A stretch of DNA of 64,000 nucleotides from assembly GCA_003116975.1 (NCBI GenBank), contig BGKB01000058.1:1-64000 (forward strand), given 5' to 3'. The notes under the pieces were generated by a model. That model was given only the letters and a program-made list of their open reading frames with translations, searched no databases and was not told where the DNA came from. This stretch comes from Aurantiochytrium sp. KH105 (lineage: Eukaryota > Sar > Bigyra > Thraustochytrida > Thraustochytriidae). The translations under genes and the position numbers were made by a program. Shown here piece by piece: positions 13,173 to 22,818 of the stretch; positions within the stretch are counted from its first letter, which is position 1; each line of letters opens with the position of its first letter.

Positions 13173-13695
13173 GGGTTTTAAGGACCGCGTTACCGTCCCT
13201 TTATGAGGCGGCGGGGCGAAGTGAGCGGCTGCGGGGCAGGGTGTGGGCGCGGCTGCGGGAGGGGCGAGTACGCAAGCACGATGCGAGCGAGAGAGAGACG
13301 CCACGCTGCCGCGAATCAAGAAGGTAGGCGCGCTGCGAGGCGCGGCGGCAAAGCGGAGCGGGGGCGAGGGAGAGGGAGAGGGAGAGAGAGGGAGACGTCG
13401 CCGAGGCGGGGCCTGGCTTGGCTTGGCTTGGTCGGCGCGGCCTTGTCAGGGCGCGCAGCAAGGTTAGAGTTGCGTGGATTGAGATGGATTTTCTTTTTTT
13501 AAAATCCGGCGGAAAGTGTTGGTCGGTGTTCTTTGTTTTGATTTTTTCGAAAATTTTGGAGGTTGGTTCTCTTGGCTCTCTGTCAGGCGGTCCACCCGCC
13601 AGGCCGGCCCGGCCTCTCTGCTCCGCGTATACTTACTTACGTCCGTACGTACATACATCCTGCCCGTCGCGCCGGCGAGGGTTTGCTCAGCCTGA

Positions 13696-13741
13696 AGCGA
13701 TGCGATGCGATGCGATGCGATGCGATGAGATGCAATGCGAC
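13696..13741. repeat. (GCGAT)n pentanucleotide array
   Basis: About nine GCGAT units, the last ones degenerate (GAGAT, GCAAT). The same unit occurs in inverse orientation at 14095-14118. Confidence 0.9.
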
Positions 13742-13771
13742 GCGGCACGAGTCACTGATTCGCGCTGTGGC

Positions 13772-13815
13772 TGTGGCTTGCTTGCTTGCTTGCTTGCTTT
13801 CTTTCTTTCATTCTT
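13772..13815. repeat. (CTTG)n passing into (CTTT)n
   Basis: GCTTGCTTGCTTGC followed by CTTTCTTTC. CTTG/GCTT arrays are common in this window (about 22.8 and 38.2 kb). Confidence 0.85.
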
Positions 13816-14094
13816 TCTTTCACACGCCAGCACCAACGAAAGAAGATCGGCCCCGGCAGGCTGAGAAGGGCTGGCGGCGATGACGGCATGCACGCCCGCT
13901 GCCACGTTGGCGCTCGCTGCTGCTGCTGCTGCTGCGCGCAGTGTTGGTTCGCCACGATGCCGGCGTCCCGCTGGCGCTTCCAGTCCGCGTGGATATTCTG
14001 ATAACTGGATGGAATGATGGTTGGATGCTTTTTTGTTTTTTTAGGTCCACAGCGGGAAGCAGGAGCGCGTGAATCTGCCGCCATCTGCATACGT

Positions 14095-14118
14095 CTGCAT
14101 CGCATCGCATCGCATGCA
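14095..14118. repeat. Inverted (ATCGC)n array
   Basis: CATCGCATCGCATCGCATGC, the reverse complement of the GCGAT array about 360 bp upstream. The two arms could pair in RNA or cruciform DNA. Confidence 0.75.
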
Positions 14119-15048
14119 TGCATCGCTCGCACGGGCAGCCACAGACGGACGGGCGGCCGACCAGCCAGCCAGGCACCAGCCAGAGGGCCCAGAGAGAGCG
14201 CCTCTCGCACGCGCCGCACTGCGTGCATCGCTCGCAGTGCAGACAGACCTTGATTCCCCGCGCGGATCTCCGCGAGCCCGAAACGAAGAGCGAGCGCCGT
14301 ACGGGCCCATCGTAGCATCTGCTGCTGGCTGCATAGCGCGCTCGGGAGCTGCTATCGCGTACGGACTACTCCATCCGGGCACCATTCCCGCGCACCTCTT
14401 CGGCACGATCGAGGCCCCCGGCGCCGCGACGATCGCGGCCGCCGCGGCGCTGGCGGCGGCCCTGGCGCTCGCGCTGGCGGCCGCCGCGGGCGTCTGGCCC
14501 TGGCGCGCGCGGGCGACGCAGGAGGAGCGGCAGCGGCTGCTCGCCGCCCAAGAAGAGCTCGCCGGCCACGAAGAGCGAGAGGCTGCAGGAGAAGGCGCGC
14601 AAGGCGGGCTCGAAAGAGAGGAGCCCGAGCGCGAGGACCAGCCGCGTTCCAAGGCGCGTTCTCTTCCGGAGCCGCGTTCCAGCTGCGGCGGCGGGGTAGA
14701 CTGCGGGGCGGGCTGCGGGACGGGCGCGCGCAGAGGGGACGCGCGCGCGGAGGCGGAGGGGGTCGGGCGGGAGCGGCCGCTGCTGCGGGGCGCCCGGGGC
14801 GCAGGTGTGGCGCGCGCGACGACGGAGGCGACGACGCCAGCGGCCGCGACGACAAGGCCGGCGGCGTCGGCGGCGGGCGGAAGGCGCCGCGCGGAGCAGG
14901 AGAAGGCGCAGGAGCAGGGCCGGGAGCGGGAGCGGGAGGAGCCGCGGGCGGCCGAGCCCGAGGCAGAACCCGATCGAGATCCAGAGCTTGCAGAGGCCGG
15001 CCACGAGCCCGAGCCCGCGCCACAGATCACTAGTACCGCTGCGGAATC

Positions 15049-15076
15049 ACAGCAGCAGCAGCAGCAGCAGCAGCAG
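15049..15076 (+). repeat. (CAG)n tract just upstream of orfC
   Basis: About eight CAG triplets ending about 45 bp before the orfC ATG, on the sense strand. They are in frame with orfC and would read as poly-Gln if translation began upstream. Confidence 0.9.
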
Positions 15077-15121
15077 GAGCAGCAACGAGAGGGAGATAAA
15101 GATAAAAAAGCGGCAGAGACG

Positions 15122-18100
15122 ATGGCGCTCCGTGTCAAGACGAACAAGAAGCCATGCTGGGAGATGACCAAGGAGGAGCTGACCAGCGGCAAGACCGAGG
15201 TGTTCAACTATGAGGAACTCCTCGAGTTCGCAGAGGGCGACATCGCCAAGGTCTTCGGACCCGAGTTCGCCGTCATCGACAAGTACCCGCGCCGCGTGCG
15301 TCTGCCCGCCCGCGAGTACCTGCTCGTGACCCGCGTCACCCTCATGGACGCCGAGGTCAACAACTACCGCGTCGGCGCCCGCATGGTCACCGAGTACGAT
15401 CTCCCCGTCAACGGAGAGCTCTCCGAGGGCGGAGACTGCCCCTGGGCCGTCCTGGTCGAGAGTGGCCAGTGCGATCTCATGCTCATCTCCTACATGGGCA
15501 TCGACTTCCAGAACCAGGGCGACCGCGTCTACCGCCTGCTCAACACCACGCTCACCTTTTACGGCGTGGCCCACGAGGGCGAGACCCTCGAGTACGACAT
15601 TCGCGTCACCGGCTTCGCCAAGCGTCTTGACGGCGGCATCTCCATGTTCTTCTTCGAGTACGACTGCTACGTCAACGGCCGCCTCCTCATCGAGATGCGC
15701 GACGGCTGCGCCGGCTTCTTCACCAACGAGGAGCTCGAGGCCGGCAAGGGCGTCGTCTTCACCCGCGGCGACCTCGCCGCCCGCGCCAAGATCCCAAAGC
15801 AGGACGTCTCCCCCTACGCCGTCGCTCCCTGCCTCCACAAGACCAAGCTCAACGAAAAGGAGATGCAGACCCTCGTCGACAAGGACTGGGCATCCGTCTT
15901 TGGCTCCAAGAACGGTATGCCTGAAATCAACTACAAACTCTGCGCGCGCAAGATGCTCATGATTGACCGCGTCACCAGCATCGACCACAAGGGCGGTGTC
16001 TACGGCCTCGGTCAGCTCGTCGGTGAGAAGATCCTCGAGCGCGATCACTGGTACTTTCCCTGCCACTTTGTCAAGGATCAGGTCATGGCCGGATCCCTCG
16101 TCTCCGACGGCTGCAGCCAGATGCTCAAGATGTACATGATCTGGCTCGGCCTCCACCTCACCACCGGACCCTTTGACTTCCGCCCGGTCAACGGCCACCC
16201 CAACAAGGTCCGCTGCCGCGGCCAAATCTCCCCGCACAAGGGCAAGCTCGTCTACGTCATGGAGATCAAGGAGATGGGCTTCGACGAGGACAACGACCCG
16301 TACGCCATTGCCGACGTCAACATCATTGATGTCGACTTCGAAAAGGGCCAGGACTTTAGCCTTGACCGCATCAGCGACTACGGCAAGGGTGACCTCAACA
16401 AGAAGATTGTCGTCGACTTCAAGGGCATCGCTCTCAAGATGCAGAAGCGCTCCACCAACAAGAACCCCTCCAAGGTTCAGCCCGTCTTTGCCAACGGCGC
16501 CGCCACCGTCGGCCCCGAGGCCTCCAAGGCTTCCTCCGGCGCTAGCGCCGCCCCGGCCAAGCCTGCCTTCAGCGCCGATGTTCTTGCGCCCAAGCCCGTT
16601 GCCCTTCCCGAGCACATCCTCAAGGGCGACGCCCTCGCCCCCAAGGAGATGTCCTGGCACCCCATGGCCCGCATCCCGGGCAACCCTACGCCCTCTTTTG
16701 CGCCCTCGGCCTACAAGCCGCGCAACATCGCCTTTACGCCCTTCCCCGGCAACCCCAACGACAACGACCACACCCCGGGCAAGATGCCGCTCACCTGGTT
16801 CAACATGGCCGAGTTCATGGCCGGCAAGGTCAGCATGTGCCTCGGCCCCGAGTTTGCCAAGTTCGACAACTCGAACACCAGCCGCAGCCCCGCATGGGAC
16901 CTCGCTCTCGTCACCCGCGCCGTGTCCGTGTCTGACCTCAAGCACGTCAACTACCGCAACATCGACCTCGACCCCTCCAAGGGTACCATGGTCGGCGAGT
17001 TCGACTGCCCCGCGGACGCCTGGTTCTACAAGGGCGCCTGCAACGATGCCCACATGCCGTACTCGATCCTCATGGAGATCGCCCTCCAGACCTCGGGTGT
17101 GCTCACCTCGGTGCTCAAGGCGCCCCTGACCATGGAGAAGGACGACATTCTCTTCCGCAACCTCGACGCCAACGCCGAGTTCGTGCGCGCCGACCTCGAC
17201 TACCGCGGCAAGACCATCCGCAACGTCACCAAGTGCACTGGCTACAGCATGCTCGGCGAGATGGGCGTCCACCGCTTCACCTTTGAGCTCTACGTCGATG
17301 ATGTGCTCTTTTACAAGGGCTCGACCTCGTTCGGCTGGTTCGTGCCCGAGGTCTTTGCCGCCCAGGCCGGCCTCGACAACGGCCGCAAGTCGGAGCCCTG
17401 GTTCATTGAGAACAAGGTTCCGGCCTCGCAGGTCTCCTCCTTTGACGTGCGCCCCAACGGCAGCGGCCGCACCGCCATCTTTGCCAACGCTCCCAGCGGC
17501 GCTCAGCTCAACCGCCGCACGGACCAGGGCCAGTACCTCGACGCCGTCGACATTGTCCCCGGCAGCGGCAAGAAGAGCCTCGGCTACGCCCATGGTTCCA
17601 AGATGGTCAACCCGAACGACTGGTTCTTTTCGTGCCACTTTTGGTTTGACTCGGTCATGCCCGGAAGTCTCGGTGTCGAGTCCATGTTCCAGCTCGTCGA
17701 GGCCATCGCCGCCCATGAGGATCTCGCCGGCAAGCACGGCATTGCCAACCCGACCTTTGTGCACGCCCCGGGCAAGATCAGCTGGAAGTACCGCGGCCAG
17801 CTCACGCCCAAGAGCAAGAAGATGGACTCGGAGGTCCACATCGTGTCCGTGGACGCCCACGACGGCGTTGTTGACCTCGTCGCCGACGGCTTCCTCTGGG
17901 CCGACAGCCTCCGCGTCTACTCGGTGAGCAACATTCGCGTGCGCATCGCCTCGGGTGAGGCCCCTGCCGCCGCCTCCTCGGCTGCCTCTGTGGGCTCCTC
18001 GGCTTCGTCCGTCGAGCGCACGCGCTCGAGCCCCGCTGTCGCCTCCGGCCCGGCCCAGACCATCGACCTCAAGCAGCTCAAGACCGAGCTCCTCGAGCTC

Positions 18101-19618
18101 GATGCCCCGCTCTACCTCTCGCAGGACCCGACTAGCGGCCAGCTCAAGAAGCACACCGACGTGGCCTCCGGCCAGGCCACCATCGTGCAGCCCTGCACGC
18201 TCGGCGACCTCGGTGACCGCTCCTTCATGGAGACCTACGGCGTCGTGGCCCCGCTGTACACGGGCGCCATGGCCAAGGGCATCGCCTCGGCAGACCTCGT
18301 CATCGCCGCCGGCAAGCGCAAGATCCTCGGCTCCTTTGGCGCCGGCGGCCTCCCCATGCACCACGTGCGCGCCGCCGTCGAGAAGATCCAGGCCGCCCTG
18401 CCCCAGGGCCCCTACGCCGTCAACCTCATCCACTCGCCCTTTGACAGCAACCTCGAGAAGGGCAACGTTGATCTCTTCCTCGAGAAGGGCGTCACTGTGG
18501 TGGAGGCCTCGGCATTCATGACCCTCACCCCGCAGGTCGTGCGCTACCGCGCCGCCGGCCTCTCGCGCAACGCCGACGGTTCGGTTAACATCCGCAACCG
18601 CATCATCGGCAAGGTCTCGCGCACCGAGCTCGCCGAGATGTTCATCCGCCCGGCCCCTGAGCACCTCCTCGAGAAGCTCATCGCCTCGGGCGAGATCACC
18701 CAGGAGCAGGCCGAGCTCGCGCGCCGCGTCCCCGTCGCCGACGATATCGCTGTCGAGGCTGACTCGGGCGGCCACACCGACAACCGCCCCATCCACGTCA
18801 TCCTCCCGCTCATCATCAACCTCCGCAACCGCCTGCACCGCGAGTGCGGCTACCCCGCGCACCTTCGCGTCCGCGTTGGTGCCGGCGGTGGCGTCGGCTG
18901 CCCGCAGGCCGCCGCCGCCGCGCTCACCATGGGCGCCGCCTTCATCGTCACCGGCACTGTCAACCAGGTCGCCAAGCAGTCCGGCACCTGCGACAACGTG
19001 CGCAAGCAGCTCTCGCAGGCCACCTACTCGGACATCTGCATGGCCCCGGCCGCCGACATGTTCGAGGAGGGCGTCAAGCTTCAGGTCCTCAAGAAGGGAA
19101 CCATGTTCCCCTCGCGCGCCAACAAGCTCTACGAGCTCTTTTGCAAGTACGACTCCTTCGACTCCATGCCCCCTGCCGAGCTCGAGCGCATCGAGAAGCG
19201 CATCTTCAAGCGCGCACTCCAGGAGGTCTGGGAGGAGACCAAGGACTTTTACATTAACGGTCTCAAGAACCCGGAGAAGATCCAGCGCGCCGAGCACGAC
19301 CCCAAGCTCAAGATGTCGCTCTGCTTCCGCTGGTACCTTGGTCTTGCCAGCCGCTGGGCCAACATGGGTGCCCCGGATCGCGTCATGGACTACCAGGTTT
19401 GGTGTGGCCCGGCCATTGGCGCCTTCAACGACTTCATCAAGGGCACCTACCTCGACCCTGCTGTCTCCAACGAGTACCCCTGTGTCGTCCAGATCAACCT
19501 GCAAATCCTCCGCGGTGCCTGCTACCTGCGCCGTCTCAACGCCCTGCGCAACGACCCGCGCATTGACCTCGAGACCGAGGATGCTGCCTTTGTCTACGAG
19601 CCCACCAACGCGCTCTAA
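15122..19618 (+). CDS. orfC: PUFA synthase subunit C (DH-DH-ER)
   Basis: A 1498-residue subunit of the iterative polyketide-type PUFA synthase that makes DHA in thraustochytrids. Residues about 1-455 are FabA-like dehydratase 1 with the hot-dog active-site motif HFVKDQVMAGSL (H315). Residues about 525-935 are dehydratase 2 with HFWFDSVMPGSL (H839). After an Ala/Ser linker, residues about 985-1498 form the FMN-dependent, PfaD-type enoyl reductase (GRRILGSFGAGG-like start, GAGGGVGCPQAA). It dehydrates hydroxyacyl-ACP and reduces or isomerises enoyl intermediates made on subunits A and B, which are not in this window. The start MALRVKTNKKP is the one known for the Schizochytrium protein; the frame is open for 351 codons upstream but low-complexity. 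Codons end overwhelmingly in C or G, as in a highly expressed gene. Intact, no intron. Confidence 0.98.
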   Translation: MALRVKTNKKPCWEMTKEELTSGKTEVFNYEELLEFAEGDIAKVFGPEFAVIDKYPRRVRLPAREYLLVTRVTLMDAEVNNYRVGARMVTEYDLPVNGELSEGGDCPWAVLVESGQCDLMLISYMGIDFQNQGDRVYRLLNTTLTFYGVAHEGETLEYDIRVTGFAKRLDGGISMFFFEYDCYVNGRLLIEMRDGCAGFFTNEELEAGKGVVFTRGDLAARAKIPKQDVSPYAVAPCLHKTKLNEKEMQTLVDKDWASVFGSKNGMPEINYKLCARKMLMIDRVTSIDHKGGVYGLGQLVGEKILERDHWYFPCHFVKDQVMAGSLVSDGCSQMLKMYMIWLGLHLTTGPFDFRPVNGHPNKVRCRGQISPHKGKLVYVMEIKEMGFDEDNDPYAIADVNIIDVDFEKGQDFSLDRISDYGKGDLNKKIVVDFKGIALKMQKRSTNKNPSKVQPVFANGAATVGPEASKASSGASAAPAKPAFSADVLAPKPVALPEHILKGDALAPKEMSWHPMARIPGNPTPSFAPSAYKPRNIAFTPFPGNPNDNDHTPGKMPLTWFNMAEFMAGKVSMCLGPEFAKFDNSNTSRSPAWDLALVTRAVSVSDLKHVNYRNIDLDPSKGTMVGEFDCPADAWFYKGACNDAHMPYSILMEIALQTSGVLTSVLKAPLTMEKDDILFRNLDANAEFVRADLDYRGKTIRNVTKCTGYSMLGEMGVHRFTFELYVDDVLFYKGSTSFGWFVPEVFAAQAGLDNGRKSEPWFIENKVPASQVSSFDVRPNGSGRTAIFANAPSGAQLNRRTDQGQYLDAVDIVPGSGKKSLGYAHGSKMVNPNDWFFSCHFWFDSVMPGSLGVESMFQLVEAIAAHEDLAGKHGIANPTFVHAPGKISWKYRGQLTPKSKKMDSEVHIVSVDAHDGVVDLVADGFLWADSLRVYSVSNIRVRIASGEAPAAASSAASVGSSASSVERTRSSPAVASGPAQTIDLKQLKTELLELDAPLYLSQDPTSGQLKKHTDVASGQATIVQPCTLGDLGDRSFMETYGVVAPLYTGAMAKGIASADLVIAAGKRKILGSFGAGGLPMHHVRAAVEKIQAALPQGPYAVNLIHSPFDSNLEKGNVDLFLEKGVTVVEASAFMTLTPQVVRYRAAGLSRNADGSVNIRNRIIGKVSRTELAEMFIRPAPEHLLEKLIASGEITQEQAELARRVPVADDIAVEADSGGHTDNRPIHVILPLIINLRNRLHRECGYPAHLRVRVGAGGGVGCPQAAAAALTMGAAFIVTGTVNQVAKQSGTCDNVRKQLSQATYSDICMAPAADMFEEGVKLQVLKKGTMFPSRANKLYELFCKYDSFDSMPPAELERIEKRIFKRALQEVWEETKDFYINGLKNPEKIQRAEHDPKLKMSLCFRWYLGLASRWANMGAPDRVMDYQVWCGPAIGAFNDFIKGTYLDPAVSNEYPCVVQINLQILRGACYLRRLNALRNDPRIDLETEDAAFVYEPTNAL

Positions 19619-19902
19619 GAAAGTGAACCTTGTCCGAACCCGACAACCGAATGGCGGGAGAGGGCGGGCTAAAAGATCGTCGTATTACATAGTATGTTTT
19701 CCCTACTCTTTGTCTTTTTCGTTTGAACGCATTCTTGCCACTTGTCTTGGGTTTTTGATTGCTTTGCTGCTTTGGTCAGACGGCGCAAAAAAGGGAAAAA
19801 AATCATTCATGGCACAGATAAGAAAAAGAAAAAGTTCGTTCGGTCGACCGCCGTCATCAGAAAGCAAGAGAAACACTCGCTCTCGCTCTCTCGCCCGCGT
19901 TC
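19619..19902. other. Convergent intergenic region orfC / coiled-coil copy A
   Basis: T-rich after the orfC stop. From about 19814 it matches the sequence downstream of copy B (from about 22718), including the GACCGCCGTCATCAGAAAGC block. One edge of the duplicated segment therefore lies here. Confidence 0.6.
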
Positions 19903-21279
19903 TTAGCCACGCATACGAAGTAATTTGTCCAACTGACGAATCTTTGCATGCGCAGCGTCAAGCTGGAGCGTGAGATCATACCTTTCTTGATCAAAATGTT
20001 CCAACCTTGCATGAGCTTCGTTGCGATCCGCTAGCAATGCGTCGTACTCCCGTTGCAGCTGCGCCATCGCTTCATTGTGACGTGAAACCAGGTTCTTCTC
20101 GAGACCTTCGAGCGCTGCTAATTTCGCCTTGCGTTCTTCCTTTTGGGCTTCCATGACACGCCGCTTCACCGTGCGTTCGACTTCCTCCTCAGACATGCCC
20201 TTGGCTGCCTCGGCCTGCTCGGTAAGCTTCGTCGTAATCTCCTCAATCTCGGAATTCTTCTTGCCCTCCATCCACTCGGCACCATACTTGGCAGCCTGTT
20301 CAACACGGTCATTGAAAAACTTTTCGTTCTCTTCCAGCTCCGCGACGCGCGCCCGAAGCTCATTCACCTCCGCCACCACGGCTTCGGCATTGAGCGTCGA
20401 ATCAGTCGCAGAACTTTCCGAAAGATACACCACGGCCCCTCCGCTGCTGCTGCGCAGCGTCATCATCAATCGCGTGTTATCTTCGCGCAGATTCTCCACT
20501 TGCTCCGAGAGCAGCTTCACGGTGGCCTCTTGATTCTGAGGGCTCACGTCGTGAATTAGCGTTTGTAGCTCTTGCAGCTCCGTCAGCTTGGAAGAGCTCG
20601 TAATCATGGCTTTGCACCTGTCCAGACGTCGCAGCGCGTCCGAAAGCCGCTTCGAGTTATCTGTCATGGACGCTTCTGCGCTCGCAGCCTCCCTGACGAC
20701 AGTCTCTTGCAGTTTCACCAGATCATGTCCAATCAGCTTGCGGTGCAGCTCTCCAATCACGTTCTGCATCTTGTTTGTGTGTCCGGGCCGCGCTTCGTCT
20801 TGCGACTTGCGAATTTCTTCCTCGAGCTCGCGTTCGAGCTCAAGGGCGGCTTTGAGCGGCTCAAAGTCAGCCGCCGTCAGCCCCAGCTCTGTCGCCGCGT
20901 TCAGACAGTCGGTGAGTTTGATTCGATTCCGCTTTTCCATGGCAAGTTTAAGATCCTGGCCCAGCTGCACCTCCTGCGCCTTGCGCACCATGCGCGGTTC
21001 CGCCTGGCGCAAAAGCTTCGAGTCGTATCCTGCCTGCCATGCCAGCGCGATGGCGCGCACGAGCGACTTGAGTTGCCCACTATTCATCGCCGAGGTCAGC
21101 AGCATTTTGATCTGCATGAACACCTCGTCAGAGTCGTCATCCTCTGCCTCCTCCAGCTCTGCGGGCGAGCGCCGCTCTCCTTGCAGATGCAGCGAGGGCC
21201 GCAGGCCTCCGAAGAGCACCTCTTGCGCGAGATCCTCCTCCGTCGTCGCCCTTCGCAGGATCGCGGCCGTGTCCGCCAT
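19903..21279 (-). CDS. Coiled-coil protein, tandem paralogue A
   Basis: A 458-residue protein beginning MADTAAILRRATTEEDLAQ. Residues 1-60 contain a short acidic patch (EEAEDDDSDE). Residues about 60-170 look like a compact helical domain, and about 180 to the end is long heptad-rich coiled coil with a central Ser/Gly-rich break (SSSGGAVVYLSESSATDS). There is no signal peptide, membrane segment or enzyme motif. I do not recognise the family; a structural or scaffolding role is a guess. The partner gene at 22819-24195 is the same length. The start is chosen because MAD is shared by both copies; the frame extends 12 codons further up without similarity. A long CAG (sense) tract lies about 50 bp upstream. 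Confidence 0.8.
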   Translation of the reverse strand: MADTAAILRRATTEEDLAQEVLFGGLRPSLHLQGERRSPAELEEAEDDDSDEVFMQIKMLLTSAMNSGQLKSLVRAIALAWQAGYDSKLLRQAEPRMVRKAQEVQLGQDLKLAMEKRNRIKLTDCLNAATELGLTAADFEPLKAALELERELEEEIRKSQDEARPGHTNKMQNVIGELHRKLIGHDLVKLQETVVREAASAEASMTDNSKRLSDALRRLDRCKAMITSSSKLTELQELQTLIHDVSPQNQEATVKLLSEQVENLREDNTRLMMTLRSSSGGAVVYLSESSATDSTLNAEAVVAEVNELRARVAELEENEKFFNDRVEQAAKYGAEWMEGKKNSEIEEITTKLTEQAEAAKGMSEEEVERTVKRRVMEAQKEERKAKLAALEGLEKNLVSRHNEAMAQLQREYDALLADRNEAHARLEHFDQERYDLTLQLDAAHAKIRQLDKLLRMRG

Positions 21280-21327
21280 CTTGCCGCAGCTGTTGCAGTC
21301 GCTCTGCACCTCCAATTTACGGTGCCG

Positions 21328-21331
21328 CTGC

Positions 21332-21429
<98 letters not shown>

Positions 21430-21442
21430 CTGCTGCTGCTGT
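21328..21442 (-). repeat. Expanded (CAG)n tract in leader of copy A
   Basis: About 30 uninterrupted CTG triplets on the + strand (CAG on the gene's sense strand), then a CTCTTG interruption and more CTG. Copy B has only short interrupted CTG runs at the same place. Confidence 0.95.
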
Positions 21443-21777
21443 CACAGATGCCGTCGCTCTCGCTGCTGCTCTCCGGCCTCGCCGCCGCCGCGCGCCGCGC
21501 CGCGCGCCGCGTCCGGGCTCAGCGCGGGCTCCTCCGCCTCGGCCTCGCCGTCCGCGACGACGTCGGCGCGGCCGATGCGAGCGATGCCGCCGCTCCCGCC
21601 GCGCGCGCTCGCCGCGTCCTGCCTCCGCCGCGCCGCGCCCGCACGCCGCGCCGCGTCCGCCGCGCCCGCCGCGCCGCCGCGCCGCCGCTCCGGAAAAGTC
21701 GGTGTTCGGGGTCTGCCTTTCCGCCGCTGCGCGGGCTGGGCGATCGATCGCCTTGCAGTTATCTCGTGCTAGAGAAG

Positions 21778-21851
21778 CAAACGCAAAGCAACGCAAAGCA
21801 GAGCAACGCAAAGCAGAGCAAAGCAGAGCAGAGTAGAGCAGAGCAGGCAAG
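21778..21851. repeat. GCAAA/GCAGA/GCAAC pentamer tract
   Basis: About fourteen pentamers in varied order (GCAAA, GCAAC, GCAGA, GTAGA). It is the longest member of the pentamer family in the window. Confidence 0.9.
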
Positions 21852-22337
21852 CGATGGTCAACAACGAACGAACAGCAAGCAGCGATGGACTCTTCGGGCC
21901 TGCGAAAGACGAAGATGCTCGCGTTCTGGGACGCTTGCGTGGGCAGAGCGCCTCCGGTGCTGGGAGCGTGCCCGAGGCCGTCCTGAGGCGCGGGAGAGCC
22001 TGCGGGAATGCACGTCGGGATGGAGAAGAGGACCGAGGCGCAGCGCGGACCGGGACCGGTGCAGGAGGAGAAGAAGAGAGCGACTGACCGAATGGGGCGA
22101 ACGAACAGCGCGTCCCGGACGACAGGCAGTGCGGCGAGGTCAGCTGTAGCTGCAGCTGGGATGCTGGCTTGCTTGCTGGCTTGCTTGCTTGTGTGAAGCG
22201 TTGACGAAATCATCATTGGCAGCGACACCGGCGCCAAGCGTAGCAGGAAGGCTAGGTGGCTCGCCAGAGAAGAACGAGGAATGAGTGAGTGAGGCCGCTG
22301 AGAGTGAACTGAACCGATACGGGAGATGAGGCCGGTC

Positions 22338-22338
22338 C

Positions 22339-22389
<51 letters not shown>
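22338..22389. repeat. (GCAC)n tetranucleotide array
   Basis: About twelve perfect ACGC units. The corresponding place upstream of copy B has only a degenerate GCACGCACGGACGCACGGGC. Confidence 0.95.
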
Positions 22390-22787
22390 GCCTACGCCAA
22401 GCACGCATTCGCCCATTTCGATTTCTTGCTCGTTGACGAGTGGTGGGCGAGGGGTAAAAGTTTGTATTGTATGGATGGAGATTTCGGTCAAACGTGATCG
22501 TCTCGAGTCATTGGGACTTGACATGGCTTGGCCTGATTATTGCTCCAAAGAAATAAAGAGGATTTGACTTGAATGCTTGATTGAAAATACTCTAAAGACA
22601 TCACGACTCGACCTGGGCATCTTGAGTTGTCTCGTCACTCATCTTGATTTGTTTGCTTGCTTGTTTCGCTTGATGGGACGGCAAAGAAAGTAGATCATGA
22701 TTGAGAATGTGCGCAGGGCACAGAAAAGGAAAAAGAAAAAGGTCGTTGACCGCCGTCATCAGAAAGCGAGAGAAACACTCGCTCTCT

Positions 22788-22815
22788 CTCTTGCTTGCTT
22801 GCTTGCTTGCTTGCT
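22788..22815. repeat. (CTTG)n array at the 3' end of copy B
   Basis: About six CTTG units ending just before the stop codon of copy B. Confidence 0.85.
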
Positions 22816-22818
22816 CTT

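Larger units (their letters stand above)
11155..15121. other. 4-kb region upstream of orfC
   Basis: The first kilobase is AT-richer with a degenerate TTGTCGAGCT repeat. From 12.2 kb on it is GC-rich with CAGAG pentamers, GCGAT and CTTG arrays and an inverted ATCGC array. The frame of orfC is open back to 14069. I find no separate gene; the part nearest 15122 presumably holds the orfC promoter and leader. Confidence 0.55.
21280..22818. other. Leader and promoter of copy A plus spacer between the duplicated genes
   Basis: It holds a long CTG array (21328-21442), a GC-rich block, CAAAG/CAGAG pentamers, a GCAC array and a CTTG array. Parts near 22290-22440 match the region upstream of copy B (24770-24890), so the duplicated unit includes promoter sequence. 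Confidence 0.7.

Noticed and set aside
12146-13327. Open frames of about 340-390 codons upstream of orfC
   Set aside because: Composition is random GC-rich (Arg, Ala, Pro, Cys, Ser), repeats are translated in several frames, and no motif is visible.
14069-15121. Calling the orfC product 1849 residues long
   Set aside because: The known family start at 15122 fits the length and the first conserved residues; the upstream part is low-complexity. Retained only as a low-interest question.
15047-19504. 1485-codon open frame antisense to orfC
   Set aside because: It mirrors orfC codon by codon. Strong C/G bias at third positions of orfC removes stops on the opposite strand. The translation is a Val/Asp/Leu/Ala/Gly mixture with no domain.
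20572-22149. Plus-strand frames over the coiled-coil genes with poly-Leu, poly-Cys or poly-Ala runs
   Set aside because: Mirror frames of copy A and of the CTG array. The same shadows appear over copy B, as expected from shared sequence rather than from selection.
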